The position numbers and the translations under genes were made by a program. The notes under the pieces were generated by a model. It was not told the DNA's origin, made no database searches, and saw only the letters and a program-made list of their open reading frames with translations. From Pyrocephalus nanus (lineage: Eukaryota > Chordata > Aves > Passeriformes > Tyrannidae), in NCBI GenBank assembly GCA_038380795.1, contig CM076264.1, forward strand, positions 5,768,001-5,832,000: a stretch of 64,000 nucleotides of DNA. The letters are read 5' to 3'. Shown piece by piece: positions 25,304 through 36,800 of this stretch (the stretch's first letter is position 1; the number at the start of each line of letters is the position of its first letter).

Positions 25304-25728
25304 TTTTCACGTCTTAGTTAATAAAGCTTCATGGCTTTCCTGTTAGGTACCTATAGTAACTTCTCCTTCCCACAGACATAAATCATCTCCCACTTTATCT
25401 ACCCTTTTATTTTCATCAGCAGGAACACTTGTTTTACAGATTTGCAGTGTCACTTTAAATGTTGTATTGTGGCTTTAAATGAACAAGTAGTAATGAAACC
25501 CTCAATTTCTGAATGTTAGATAGCAAGTTGTTCATACAAAGAACTTCCATTTTTTATCTTGACTCTCCCATACTGCTGTTTTCTTAGGAACAGTGGAGAG
25601 GCAACAAGCAGACACATAAGGGGGTGTTTTGGAGTTTTAAGTGTAACTTAAGGCCTTCACAATGCTGGAGCAACCACAGCTTCTGCAAGGATCCCAGATT
25701 TTGAAAGACCTATATCACCTTTACTGCG

Positions 25729-26079
25729 ATGTTGAGCCTTCCCCTCTGCTCAGTCCTTGTGAGACACATCAGGGGTACTGGGTCCACTGCTGGGGTCTCC
25801 AGGAGAAAGGACACACTGAAGCAAATCCCATGCAGGGCCTCAGAGTTGCTCCAGGGACTGGAGCATCTTCCCCATGAAAGACTGGGAGAGCTGGAACTGA
25901 TGAGTTCTGGAGGAGAGAAGGCACAGGGGATTTTATCAATACCTAATGTAGACAGATGCAGACTCTTCTCACTGGTGCCCAGTGACCAGTCAAGATGCAA
26001 CAGACACAAAGTGAAACACAGAAGGTTCCGTCTGAACATAAAAAAAAAATGCTTTACCATGAGGGTCATCAAACACTGA
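25729..26079 (+). pseudogene. decayed CR1 ORF2 C-terminus
   Basis: Within the CR1 copy the + strand still reads a damaged version of the C-terminal end of CR1 ORF2, the endonuclease/reverse-transcriptase protein that copies the element's RNA at the target site. Recognisable blocks are LPLCSVLVRH near the start, LLQGLEHLPHERLGELEL in the middle, and RFRLNIKKKCFTMRV near the end, before a premature TGA at 26077-26079. The catalytic reverse-transcriptase motifs lie further upstream in the family and are absent. The text between these blocks has drifted, and the frame ends early where family members continue with a WNRLP-type block. It is non-functional. The apparent ATG at 25729 is not a real start. 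Confidence 0.85.
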
Positions 26080-26240
26080 CTCAGGTGTTCCAGTGAGTTG
26101 GTAGGGTGACCATCCTTGGAGATATTAAAATCCCAACTAGACACAGTCCCCAGCAATCTGCTTTAGCTGACCCTGCTTGAACAAGAGGCTGGACTAGACA
26201 ATCTCCAGCAGTGTCCACTGACCTCAGCTACCCTGTGATT
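25733..26240 (+). mobile_element. CR1 LINE, 3' part with ORF2 end and 3' UTR
   Basis: The longest CR1 copy here, about 510 bp. It begins within the end of ORF2 (CCCCTCTGCTCAGTCCTTGT), runs through GGACTGGAGCATCTTCCCCA, a GACTCTTCTCACTGGTGCCC block and the TGGAGATATTAAAATCCCAA segment, and ends near CTGGACTAGACAATCTCCAG and TACCCTGTGATTAT. It is 5'-truncated relative to a roughly 4.5-kb full-length element. Substitutions, small indels and a 10-nt A run at 26040 show an old copy that cannot move by itself. Confidence 0.93.
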
Positions 26241-28518
26241 ATCCCACTCTGTGAAAAAAAAACGCTGCCCAAGCCACAGACATTTTGCAGAGCTGCCCCA
26301 CGGACCTTTTGGCTTCATCAGTTCTTCTCAGTGTTGATGGGAGGGGAGCAGGGGGTGGAAGTCTCTTTCGTCCCTGATCACAGTGTCTTGGCTATTTCCC
26401 CTCAGAGATAAGTAATCTTCATCCTGCCAGTTCCTATGCCTGCAACAGACTATCAGAGGAGATATTCCATTAAAGGCAGCAATGCTACTGATGTGGTTAG
26501 AGCTCAAACATATACAAACATGCCTGGAACATAAGGTCTCTAAATAGCTTTTTATTTGAGTTGTGTTGGTGTTTTTGATGGTAGAAACTTTCCCCTGCTG
26601 GAATGCAGACATTACCATCTCATTTCACTGTTCAGCAGCCATCAGATGATGTTAACCGTGAACCTAGCACCATTTCAAGCTTCTGTAACTTCAGCTACTT
26701 GGAAGCTTTGAGTTTCAGGTCATCTGTAAATCTCCAGTCAAACAATCACCATCAGGTGTTGAAGAAACAGGAGAAGGTTTCAAAGGCTCTGTGGTGCGAG
26801 GGCATCCGGCATACTGAAAGGAAAGGAGAACATAGAAAAGCTCTGGACTTCCTGCCATTATTTAAAAAAGCCCTTCAAATGTCAAGCATGAAAGAACTAA
26901 GCTATTGTAACAGCCAGCGCTCTCACCTCCCAGGGGATGAAATACTTCAGAGCTTCATTACATCTCCAGATATACCATTAGCTGAGCCCACACTAAAATA
27001 CCTGCCATTCTTAATTTAGTCCCTCGAAGCAATCAAAACTGATAATTATGCCAATGTTCCTTCTTCATCTATAAAATTATTGCCTCTTTCTGGTTATTAA
27101 ATAGAGAGTAATATAAAATAGTGTATGTTAAATATTTTTGGGTATTCATTATAAGTGAACTAACCAGATGATTTCATGATCACCGAATGCCTAAGCAGAG
27201 GCTGGAAGCAGTTAAACCATCCTACCTACTGAAGTGTTTCAGTGCTTTCATGTGCTTCAAATAGGAAGTGGATCTGATATTTCATATATCTTATATGTTC
27301 ATATCTCAGTTACTGAGCTATATGGCAAAGGAAGTAAAATATAACCTAAGAAAATTCTTTTTAATGTCAATTTGGGAACAAGGAAGACTTCTCCAACCAT
27401 ATTCATTTGAATGGTAGTAGCTTTGCTTAGATACTGCTCATAGGTTTAGTTTCCTTTTTGATGGCAGGGAAAGACAGATTGCAGCCTTTTCCAATACACC
27501 ATAAAAACTGCATATTGAAAAAAATAGGATTTGGGCACTTGCCAAGATCAGACAATAAATTATGGGCAAAACTAAATATAGTGCCCAAATACAACCCATT
27601 TGTGTTACTGGCTCACAAAGGAAGGCTGGATGGAGGCATGCAGAATTCCCCCTATTAGATCACTGAATAATTCTTGGCCTTTTATGCCACTTCTGGGCAA
27701 GATTTATGTAGAATACAGGCAATGAAGTCAATATTTAACCCATTTAGTCTTTTATGTAGCTGGATATAAATATCTCATTAGGATGTCACTTCTCTTTATT
27801 TCCACTGTTGTCATATCTGGTTACTTCACAACACGTGGAAGCTAAAATTAAAGTGTGAAAGTACTTTTATTAACTTTTTCTACCTTAAAGATTTACAAGA
27901 TTTACTCTTTACAGAAAATTAATAATGTGTAAAAAGGGTCATGCCAATTATCAACACAAATATGTCTTACAGAGGATTTATTTTTCCTACGCAGTTGCAA
28001 GCTCTAGCTGAATTTCTTGCATTACAAAATGTGTCAATTTAAGTTTCAGAGCAAGAAAAAAAATACTGTTTTGGTCCATGTCCTTCAAATATCAGTGATC
28101 TCCTGTTGTAAGACATCTTCAGAAACAAAAACAAACGTGAGGCTGCAACAGAGTCAGTAAAGGTACCTGAATGAGAAGCTGTCGTTTGAGAATTTAAAGG
28201 ATCCACCAGCTAAACTGCTTTATTTTTGCAGTTGTTCAGCTTTCCTTCAGCCACTTGCTGCTAGAAATCCTGTAAACGTTTAGCTTATGTTTGCAGTGTT
28301 TTGTCTTTTTTTTTTTTCCTAAGTAACCTCTCCACTGAAATTTTGCTGTTTAATGGTTCATGGATTATTCATACATCTCATTGTGACACCTATATTTAAC
28401 TGCAAATCCTGTTTTAATTGGAAAAAGTCCACAGCACTGCTTGATATTCTTCTGTGCAGCTTAGTAGTGATGCTAAGTTAACTCAAGAACTCCTTTAAAA
28501 TGATTGTGGCATGTTTTC

Positions 28519-28523
<5 letters not shown>

Positions 28524-28550
<27 letters not shown>
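28524..28550. repeat. poly(A) tract, 27 nt
   Basis: An uninterrupted run of 27 A preceded by TTT. No retrocopy body or flanking duplication was recognised. Confidence 0.9.
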
Positions 28551-28552
<2 letters not shown>

Positions 28553-28721
28553 GTAAGAGAAAAGCAGTATGATATCAAGAGTTAAGCCACTGTTAAACAG
28601 AATTAAATTCATGGACTCCATTTCTAGAAGCAATCACTTACATTTTACTTTTAACATGCTGAAATTGTATTGACTTCAGTGAGTCTCCTCTCATCACTTA
28701 GAGGTACTGAAATATTGTGTA

Positions 28722-28778
28722 GAATATATATATGAATATATATATGAATATATTCTCTCAATATTGTATATTGAGAGA
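28722..28778. repeat. AT minisatellite-like repeat with hairpin
   Basis: Three related ATATATATGA units (28723-28752) run directly into a perfect inverted repeat with arms TCTCTCAATAT (28754-28764) and ATATTGAGAGA (28768-28778) around a TGT loop. It is short, non-coding and probably prone to length variation. Confidence 0.7.
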
Positions 28779-29573
28779 AATTCTTACTGAGCTTTTTCCT
28801 TAGGAACGCATCCAACTGTTTCTATTGATGTCCATGGATCAAAATCTCGGCAATTAATGGTGGGAGGCATTGCTAAAAATCCTTGCTGCCAGCTGAAAGC
28901 AATGAACATCCACTCCAAAACTTCAACAGAAATTCTGCTAGAGTAGACAGACGCATCTGCTTTCAAAACAAGCTTTCCTGCCCAGAAGGCTACAGAGTTG
29001 AGCAAAGAATATCCCAGTCTTCTTGTTCTGCATACACTTTCTATTATTTATGATCCTAATTCGTTGTGATGTTTCATGTTAATGAAATGTATTACTTTCG
29101 CCGTGTATAATAGGATCATAAATATTTGTATATAAATTTATAGATCTTAAACATGTTGTAGGGAGAGACTTACATTTTCTTATGTCAAAAGGGCACACAC
29201 GTCCTCCTCTATTTTTTTTCAAGTAATGTGAAAATATCGGGCAATTTAAGAGACTGAAACAATTTCAAACATGTCTGATTGAATGGCTGCCCACCTCCTC
29301 ATGTGGAAATAAAAGCTTTTGTTAAAGTACAGATGAATTACTTCACTCAAATCCTTGGAAAAAAAAAAAATAAAATTTTGGCTGTGCATTTGTTCATTAT
29401 ATCCAGATGTACATTATTAGCTGTCCATAGCTGGTTTTAGTAATAAATCAGGCCTGAAGGATTTTCTTGTGCAAGATGGCGAGAGAAGAGTGCTTTTGTT
29501 TGTTTTTTTGTTGCTTTTTTTAATCACAGCTGATTTATTTGTTATTTTTTTTTTTTTTTTGTTTTCTACTTAG

Positions 29574-29848
29574 GACCTCCCGGCAGTAATAGTACAATAT
29601 TCAAATGGCTTTCAGAACAGAAGTTTATGTTGTACCAAGAGTCACGGCTGAAACGTCGAGATCTTACAGAACAGAATGTGCAGACCTTGTGGATGGGAAA
29701 ACTAAAAAGAGATAAAAAACAATTCCATACGCTGTTCAGCTGTTTTGTTAACACCTACCTAGTAACTGAGAGAAAAATGTACATATGTATTTTCTTTAAT
29801 GGACATGCAAAAGCAGTTGTTTTCCAGCCAGCCTGCAACTGCATTTAG
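29574..29848 (+). other. candidate exon / open segment (speculative)
   Basis: Seen: a very strong acceptor context (a 16-T run, then GTTTTCTACTTAG) ends at 29573. Entered in phase 1, the sequence stays open for about 91 codons to TAG at 29846-29848, reading PPGSNSTIFKWLSEQKFMLY and then a Lys/Arg/Gln-rich stretch. The charged amphipathic composition is protein-like, but no family is recognised and no upstream partner exon was found. The T run alone would produce an acceptor-like score by chance. An alternative is an unspliced frame from ATG at 29627. Confidence 0.12.
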
Positions 29849-32800
29849 TAAAAAACCCAAATGTCATCTCCTCTTCACTCTTATCTCCTATGTAAGATGA
29901 GGCAGAGGGAGCCCTTCCATAATTTTACATTTTTTCCTAGCTTTCCTTTAGTGGGAACTCATCTATCCTGCTGTCCCACATAAATCCCAAACATCGTGAG
30001 CTGTGTTGTCTGAGCCATTCGTCCATGGAAATACACACTCATTTCTCTTTCTAAAAATGTACAGGATGCAAGGAACACTTATCTCTGCAAAAGCTGCAGG
30101 GAAATTAGCAGTCCTACTGACAGCAGTAAGAGAGAAAGCTCTGTGACATCTTGCAGAACTGGACTTTATGTCATTTTATTGTAACCTATCTTGTCTTTTC
30201 AATGATAAACTTTCTCAGAGGATGGAGTGGATTTCTCACAGAGGATACTATACACAAACCCCCTTATGTTTACAGCATTTTATACATGTATAGTAACATT
30301 CCACATACATTATGTGGTTATACAGTGCATTTATTACCCTAGCTTATTAAATAAAACCTGCCATTTGAGATGCTTAGAAGGTATTGGACAGAAATATTCC
30401 TATTTTGCAACAGACAACACTGATTTTTCTCCTAATATACACAATTTTTATGCCAACCACTTGTGCTCTAACTGAAATACTTTCCAGAGCTAAAGTCATA
30501 ATTTTGATGAAACCTTCTCCTCCCCTGAAAACACACTTTTTTGAACCTTTCATGATGTAGTTTTGGAGGTGTTTATTTTCCTCCTCTTTGATGCCTTTTC
30601 AGACAGACTGTTAGTTTTTCACTCTCTTGCCTCTGTTACACTGGCACCAGTAATTAACAGACCACTTAATGAACTTGATATATATGGAAGAAAACGACTA
30701 TGTCAACTGTTTTTACTGCCCTCCATTTCTCAGCTCCCAAGATCCTTCCAGTACACGTGCTGCCTAAAGACCCTGATAGTATAGAAGCAGAATCTGAGCA
30801 AAGGGGCTTTGTTTCCCATTTTCCTTTTTAAAGGACGTTATATTTGGACACAACTAATTACAGAGCATCAAAGTGGTCCTTACCAGCAGAGTTTGGCTGC
30901 ATTGCTGTCATGGCATAATGTGAAGCTCTGCTCCTGGAGATGAAATTTGTCATCGTAGTCACATGTAAAATCTAAGAAGCATCAGCAATTCTGAAGATCT
31001 ATGATGTCCTCACTTGAATCAGCTGGCTTAACACTTCCTCCACGCTTACACTGTAAAAAGACAAAAACTGCTGTCACACAGAGTGTTTCATGTATAGAAC
31101 AGTTGAGGGTTGCATGTTGGTGAGAAAGATGAGTTTTCAGTATCAATGGCTCCTCCTTTTTAATGAGAAACACTAAAACTAAAGAGAAACTAAGAGGATA
31201 GAGCTGCTTTAGACATAATTTAGAAGCTTTGGTATGGCATAAATTATGGCAAATTCAAGTAGTCCGAAGAGCAAAGCTTTAATCCAGAATTGCCAAAGGA
31301 CCATATGCTCCGGCCTCACTTCTCTCCGTGCCTTTCCTGACAATAGGATGATGCATATCCTAAGGAGAAAGGACTCTTCTGAAAGCAGCCTTACAAAAGT
31401 AAAATCTCCTTCCCAGAGAGTCCTCTCATGACATCTGCACTGTCACTTTCACAAAGCCCATTACGCTGGGGATTAGTGGTAAGCAAAGCCTTTGCACGCA
31501 AGGGAGCTGAGCAGGTTAAGCTACAAGTACAACTTGCAGGAAGTGAGCAGGATGAACCCAGCCTGCCTTTTTATTAAAGGCAAACCTCCATAAAACTTAA
31601 AAACCATTATTGTAATACAGGTCTATGGGAAATTAAAAATATTGCAAAAAGGAAAATAGTCTGCTTTGCATAAGTTGGCTAAGGGTGGAGATAATTTCTA
31701 ATAGAAAATTCTTCAGTTTTATCTTTTCCCGAACACTTTGATTACAACAGTAAAAAGAAATGGAAGCATGTCAGCTCACTAACTGGAAAACAACTACTTT
31801 TACTGAGGACTGTAACATACTCTTAGTAAGCATTTATAGTCTATATTTTAGGACTGTTTCACTGTCTTTTCTAAAAATAACAGGTGGTGATTACTCCTGC
31901 AGCCTGTGTGACATACTCAGATAGGTATAAGCCATTAACAATTTCCCAGGTTCTTCAGGGATCATGTCAAACAAGAATTATTGGTTTCACTCTTTAGAAG
32001 TAAAAAGCATTAGGCAGGGCAAAGAAAAGTGAGACATGCTAGAGATCATGTTTGACCCCAACCTTGATTTTCAGGGCTTTTGACATGTCACTGTTTATCA
32101 CCCTACTTTATGCAGCAAGGAAACATATTTACAGCCTCCTGACCCCTTGCATCATGTCTCTAAGCATAACATATAAATTTACATGCATTCCAGGAATCCC
32201 TGTGCATCTAGTGAAATCCACATGTGACTTTCCGTGCCCATATTCCATCGTATTTTTACATGAACACATGGCTTTTAGAACAGATCCTGCTCATAATTTG
32301 GGGCCCTACTTTTTCTGTGATCCAGCCAAGGGATGGATTTTTCATTAATAGGGCCCTAAGACTTTACACTTGACTTTGGAAAAACAGCAAGCACCGGTGC
32401 CAAGTTTTGAACTCTGCACTCATTACAATGCAGTCTGTTGTGTTACACACAATCAAAATCTAATTCTGGGAGAAATCAGAGTCCAGATCCAAAAATGGGC
32501 CTCAGTGGGCAGCAGGTTTTACCGAGCATGTGGCAGTACCAGTCCTGGGCATGTTGCTGTGGATAAATGATGGCTCAGGGCTGATCTGTCAGTATGCTGG
32601 AAGTGGAACTGGAGGATTTCTTCACCCAAATAAGTAGTGGGTTATGATGCATGCATGCCTTGGCAAAGTGCCTTAGTTTCAGTCATTTAGCATGAAAAAA
32701 ACCCTTCCTTTTTGTCTAAGTTTTCATTCATCTGTCTTCTAGCTCCCTTTATGGTAACAGATTCCTATCCACCGATGTCCAGTCCTAGTAGAAAAGCACA

Positions 32801-33784
32801 TCTCTTATCAGAAGTGTCCATATTTTTAATTTCAAATAGACTTGCATTTGCTGTAATTCAGAGATACCAGGAAAATGAGGAATACTGCCAAGTGACTATC
32901 GCTAATACCTCAAACTGTCGTTACATGTTCCATCAGAGGATCTTCGGACCTCAGGAGGAACAACAATAAAGTCTGTGATCAAGCACATCACATGTTCTCA
33001 GAGCACCTATGTTCATCTTCAATATTAAGTAGGTACTAGTACACCTCTGTGGAACCTTGTCATCTCTTGTTTCGGAGTAATTAACAGATAGACGTTCTAA
33101 TAGAGGAAACTTGAAATACAGAGAGTTAAGAGACAGGAAATCTTTTGGATGGCTAAGATAATTCCAACCCTGCAGTTGCCTTGCATTTCTGTTGTTTTAA
33201 ATTAAACTGGTTTTTGTAATTGAATAGAGTTGGATTCAGTACAGTTAAATAGCTTTCTCCAGGGTAGATGTACCACTTAACTTAGAGGTTGATCTGTGCA
33301 GTGCCTGAGATGTGGGACATCCTGAGTTCAATAAACACAGTGATGATAAATTAGGAGGGTGGCCTACATCTCCTTTGAGGTACCTGTGAATGTGAGCTGC
33401 CTATAGAGCTGTGCCTGGGTTTTATGCTGGAACTGGCCATCCTTCTGCAATTCTTTTCTGAGAAAACCATTCAAAAACACTTCTCTACGTTTTGGAAAAA
33501 GGGTTAAGTTGACACTCACAAAGCTGAAACTGTCAAATAATAAAAAGTTTGGGAATTACACATTAAGAACTGCACCAATCTGTCAGTGCTTTGCACACTG
33601 TCCCAGAACGACCATTCCCAGAAGTAAGTCAACATCTAGAATCTCCTTGGAGATGGTAGAGAGCCAACCAGTACTGATTATGGTGATGGTTTATTTCACA
33701 TACACTCCAGAACTGCCAAGCAGCAGCAAGGCCAAAACCATCGATTTGTTTAATTCAACCTTTATTATCTGTTTATCATTACAG

Positions 33785-33868
33785 GCGTTTCCAAGTAATG
33801 CATCATTGCAGCATCTGGACACACTTTGCAATTACGTGGAGCAGAACTGCATCCACTGGCACTGTTAA
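33785..33868 (+). other. candidate terminal exon (speculative)
   Basis: Seen: the acceptor TTTATTATCTGTTTATCATTACAG ends at 33784. In phase 0 the next 27 codons read AFPSNASLQHLDTLCNYVEQ and then NCIHWHC before TAA. The frame is also open upstream to an ATG at 33509, so splicing is not required to explain it. No family is recognised and no upstream exon was identified. Confidence 0.1.
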
Positions 33869-36800
33869 CATTGCAAGCATTTATTATATTCTCATATTGT
33901 TTCTGTTGCCTTGTACACAGTCTGAAAGTGCTGGAAAGACAGACTTTGTCACAGGGATCTTGAAGTATGGACAAGCAAATTTTTCCAAGGAACACAACAA
34001 ACTATTATGGAGTTTGGTCCTGGCTATTTTTTTTCTTAATTTTAGCATCAATTCAAATGAATTTACTTTGTGAAGATGAAGGCAAAAAAAAAAAAAAAAA
34101 GACTGTGCCTTTGCAAAGAATGGAACAATATTTTTCATATTTACACAGCACTGATTCCCCAAAAGAAAATCTTATTGGGTTATCTATAATATATATTCTT
34201 TTAGAGAAGATAAATGTTGATATATGCAAATTACAGATATTTCACTTCACCTCCAGGAATTGCAGTTTATGTTTCTGAATAACTCCTGAGTTACACATAT
34301 TCTGAGAACTATGAAATTATACTGCCTGTATAATTTGTAGCCATGGCATTATGGAGCCCTGAAATCAAATGTGCACTGTTCCTACCTCACTAGGATCTAA
34401 CTTTGTTATTTCACTGAAAACTTGCATCAGGACTTGCATCGATTTCTAGTATTTCCCAGTGAATATGGGGGATGCTCTACACGAAGCATTTCAGATTGTT
34501 GGTATGGCTGATGCAGGCTGGGAAGGCAAAGCCAAGAGGTTCTGTGTGGTAGAAAGAGAAGTAAAAGAGAAGTGACTGACTGTCAGATTTAAGATTTTAA
34601 GACTGAAGTCAGGCAGCAGAGATGAGAGAAGGTCTTTCTGAACATATTTTAAAACTGCTGTTGAAGTGAACAAACCTTATTAGATTTCATTGTTTCATGG
34701 TGTGTGATGTCACTAGAAATTTCAGATGTGAGCATAAACAGATTCCTTTAAATTTCTAGAATAACTTTTTCCTTATGCATTAGCCATTTTCGACTGGATA
34801 TCATCTTGGATTACACGCATTTGGACATGTAACTAATTTTACACCCCTATTTTTACATCCCAGGAAAGCACTCTTAACATTGCAATTTTAGAGCCCCTCA
34901 TACAGCAGGATTTCACTGCTAAGGTTCACTTGCTGTTCTCAGAAATCACTTAAATATGTTTTCTTTAAGTGTATTGGTATTTCTCACAATTCCCTTCAAG
35001 CCAAAACAAATAGTATCTTTAGATTAAAAAGGAAAACAAAATTCAAACCTGCTGAGGTTTTCCTTAACTTACAAGAATCTAAAATAAGGATAGTGGAATT
35101 AAGCCAATCCATAAGATGCACTTTTGTCCTCTGAATTTTCCAGCTAAAATCATGAATTGAAAATGGGAAGCTCATATTTGAGGCATCCTGAAAGAGACAA
35201 CTAGCAATAAATTGGAAAAGACAAGAATATCTGCGCAAATACTGTGTCCAGATTTCCAGGACTGTGTTTGAGATGAGCAGAAAGCCTGAAAGTGACTGAG
35301 TTGGACCAGTCTGAGAGTTTGTGGATGTCCACCAGGGCTGATGTGTCCACTACAGGTTAACTGTGCCTGAGGGTACAAGAAATATGAGTCAGAGACCCAG
35401 CATCCAGACATCCCCCGCTGCCAGGAAAGGCTCTGGTGGCAACTTGGATCACAACAAAAAGCAGGTCCCACCACTGACCTTTTGATCTCTGAAGCTGCAT
35501 TTTTCCCAAGTCTAAATTACTAGCTGGGAGAGATGCACAGAAGTGAATCGGGCAGTCACTGATCCCCAAGTTTCCTCTATCCCTTACACTGGGCTGCGTT
35601 CTGAAAGTAGTGTAGCAAGTCAAAAAATCAGAGGTTTGGGGCTACTCCTTCTTCTTCTGTTAGGTGCAGAAGAAGCTCCCATTTGAAAACAAATTTCTAA
35701 ACATGTATGGAAGACACATGGATTATCTCACCTGTTGTAAAACTTGTTCACTGCAGGGCTTGGGTTCTTGATTGCTTTTAAAAATGGTAACAAATAGCTC
35801 TGTTTTTATCTTATTTTCATTGTCACTTTAAACACAGAAAATAATCTGTAAAGAAGGTGAGAAGACAGATCCTTTTTGCTCTTTTCTCATGCCAAACACA
35901 TATGGCTGAACCTCTTCAAACTCTGCTTAAAACAAAAAAAAGATGCACATCAGTTACATAAAACAGATGTCCACAATAGAAAAGCTTATATATTATTAGG
36001 ATAAATATTGTTAGCAATAATGTCTACCAGAGAATAATGGGAAGAAAAGTGAAATGCACATGCAAGTCCAAGTACTTTATATCCCATAATATCAATAGAC
36101 ACACAGGTACACACACACATATCCACAAACATTTGCAACCACGTAAGACTTTCAAGGTCTCAGTTAAACAAGCATAATTCTGCATAACCTAAGGAAAAAT
36201 TCTAGGTGCATTCTGTTTTCTAGATATCCATCTGACTCTGGTATTTTGTTAGTGGGAAGTGACTGCAAGTAGGGGACTTGAATAAATATTTATTTATGTA
36301 CAACTATGTCATCTGCTGGAGGCTTCATTATTTTTTCTGGTAAAAGGACTGATTAAATGGAAAGAGCAAACAAATGAATGTATGACATGTCATTGTTTTG
36401 TTTTTCTTACGGTGAGACAAGAAGGCCACGACACAGAAACCCTCACCCACATCATGTCAATGTCCCACACTGGTCTTACCATTGCCAGTATGTCTCCAAT
36501 ATTAACATTTTCCTCAAAAACGGATTAAGCTGAAATAGCTAATTTACATACATATATATATTTTGTAATTACAGTCTTTTCTTATTAAATGTACTCTAAG
36601 AATTGGAGAAAATGTGTTGTTCATTAAAGCCATGTTTTACTAATAGCATTTTGCAAGAGTTCAGATTACACAGTGCACTTTTTTTTTATTCCTTTTTAAG
36701 GAGGTGTTGCAATTTTGGGAAGCAACATAGGCCCCATTTGAAGCCTGGGTTCCTCTGGCAAACTCACATTTCGATGCAATCATATTATAAATAATAACCT

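Larger units (their letters stand above)
24033..25732. other. AT-rich non-coding DNA
   Basis: No gene is recognised between two CR1 copies. It contains a T-run/A-run palindrome (24958-24984), an imperfect direct repeat of TACTGAGAAAATATTT (25153 and 25192), and the strong hairpin at 25270-25303. Small frames over the A/T runs give Lys- or Phe-rich peptides and are artefacts. Confidence 0.65.
26241..34500. other. AT-rich non-coding DNA
   Basis: No gene is recognised. It contains a 27-nt poly(A) tract (28524-28550), a TATATATGAA-type repeat with an adjacent hairpin (28722-28778), a 16-T run, a 17-A run (34084-34100), and two splice-flanked open segments (29574-29848 and 33785-33868) annotated as speculative. 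A 138-codon frame (26603-27019) has no recognised similarity or splice context. Confidence 0.6.

Noticed and set aside
25710..26156. 148-codon minus-strand frame
   Set aside because: It is the antisense of the CR1 ORF2 relic, which is recognisable on the + strand.
26603..27019. 138-codon + strand frame
   Set aside because: Unrecognised composition, no splice borders, and adjacent to but outside the CR1 copy; probably chance.
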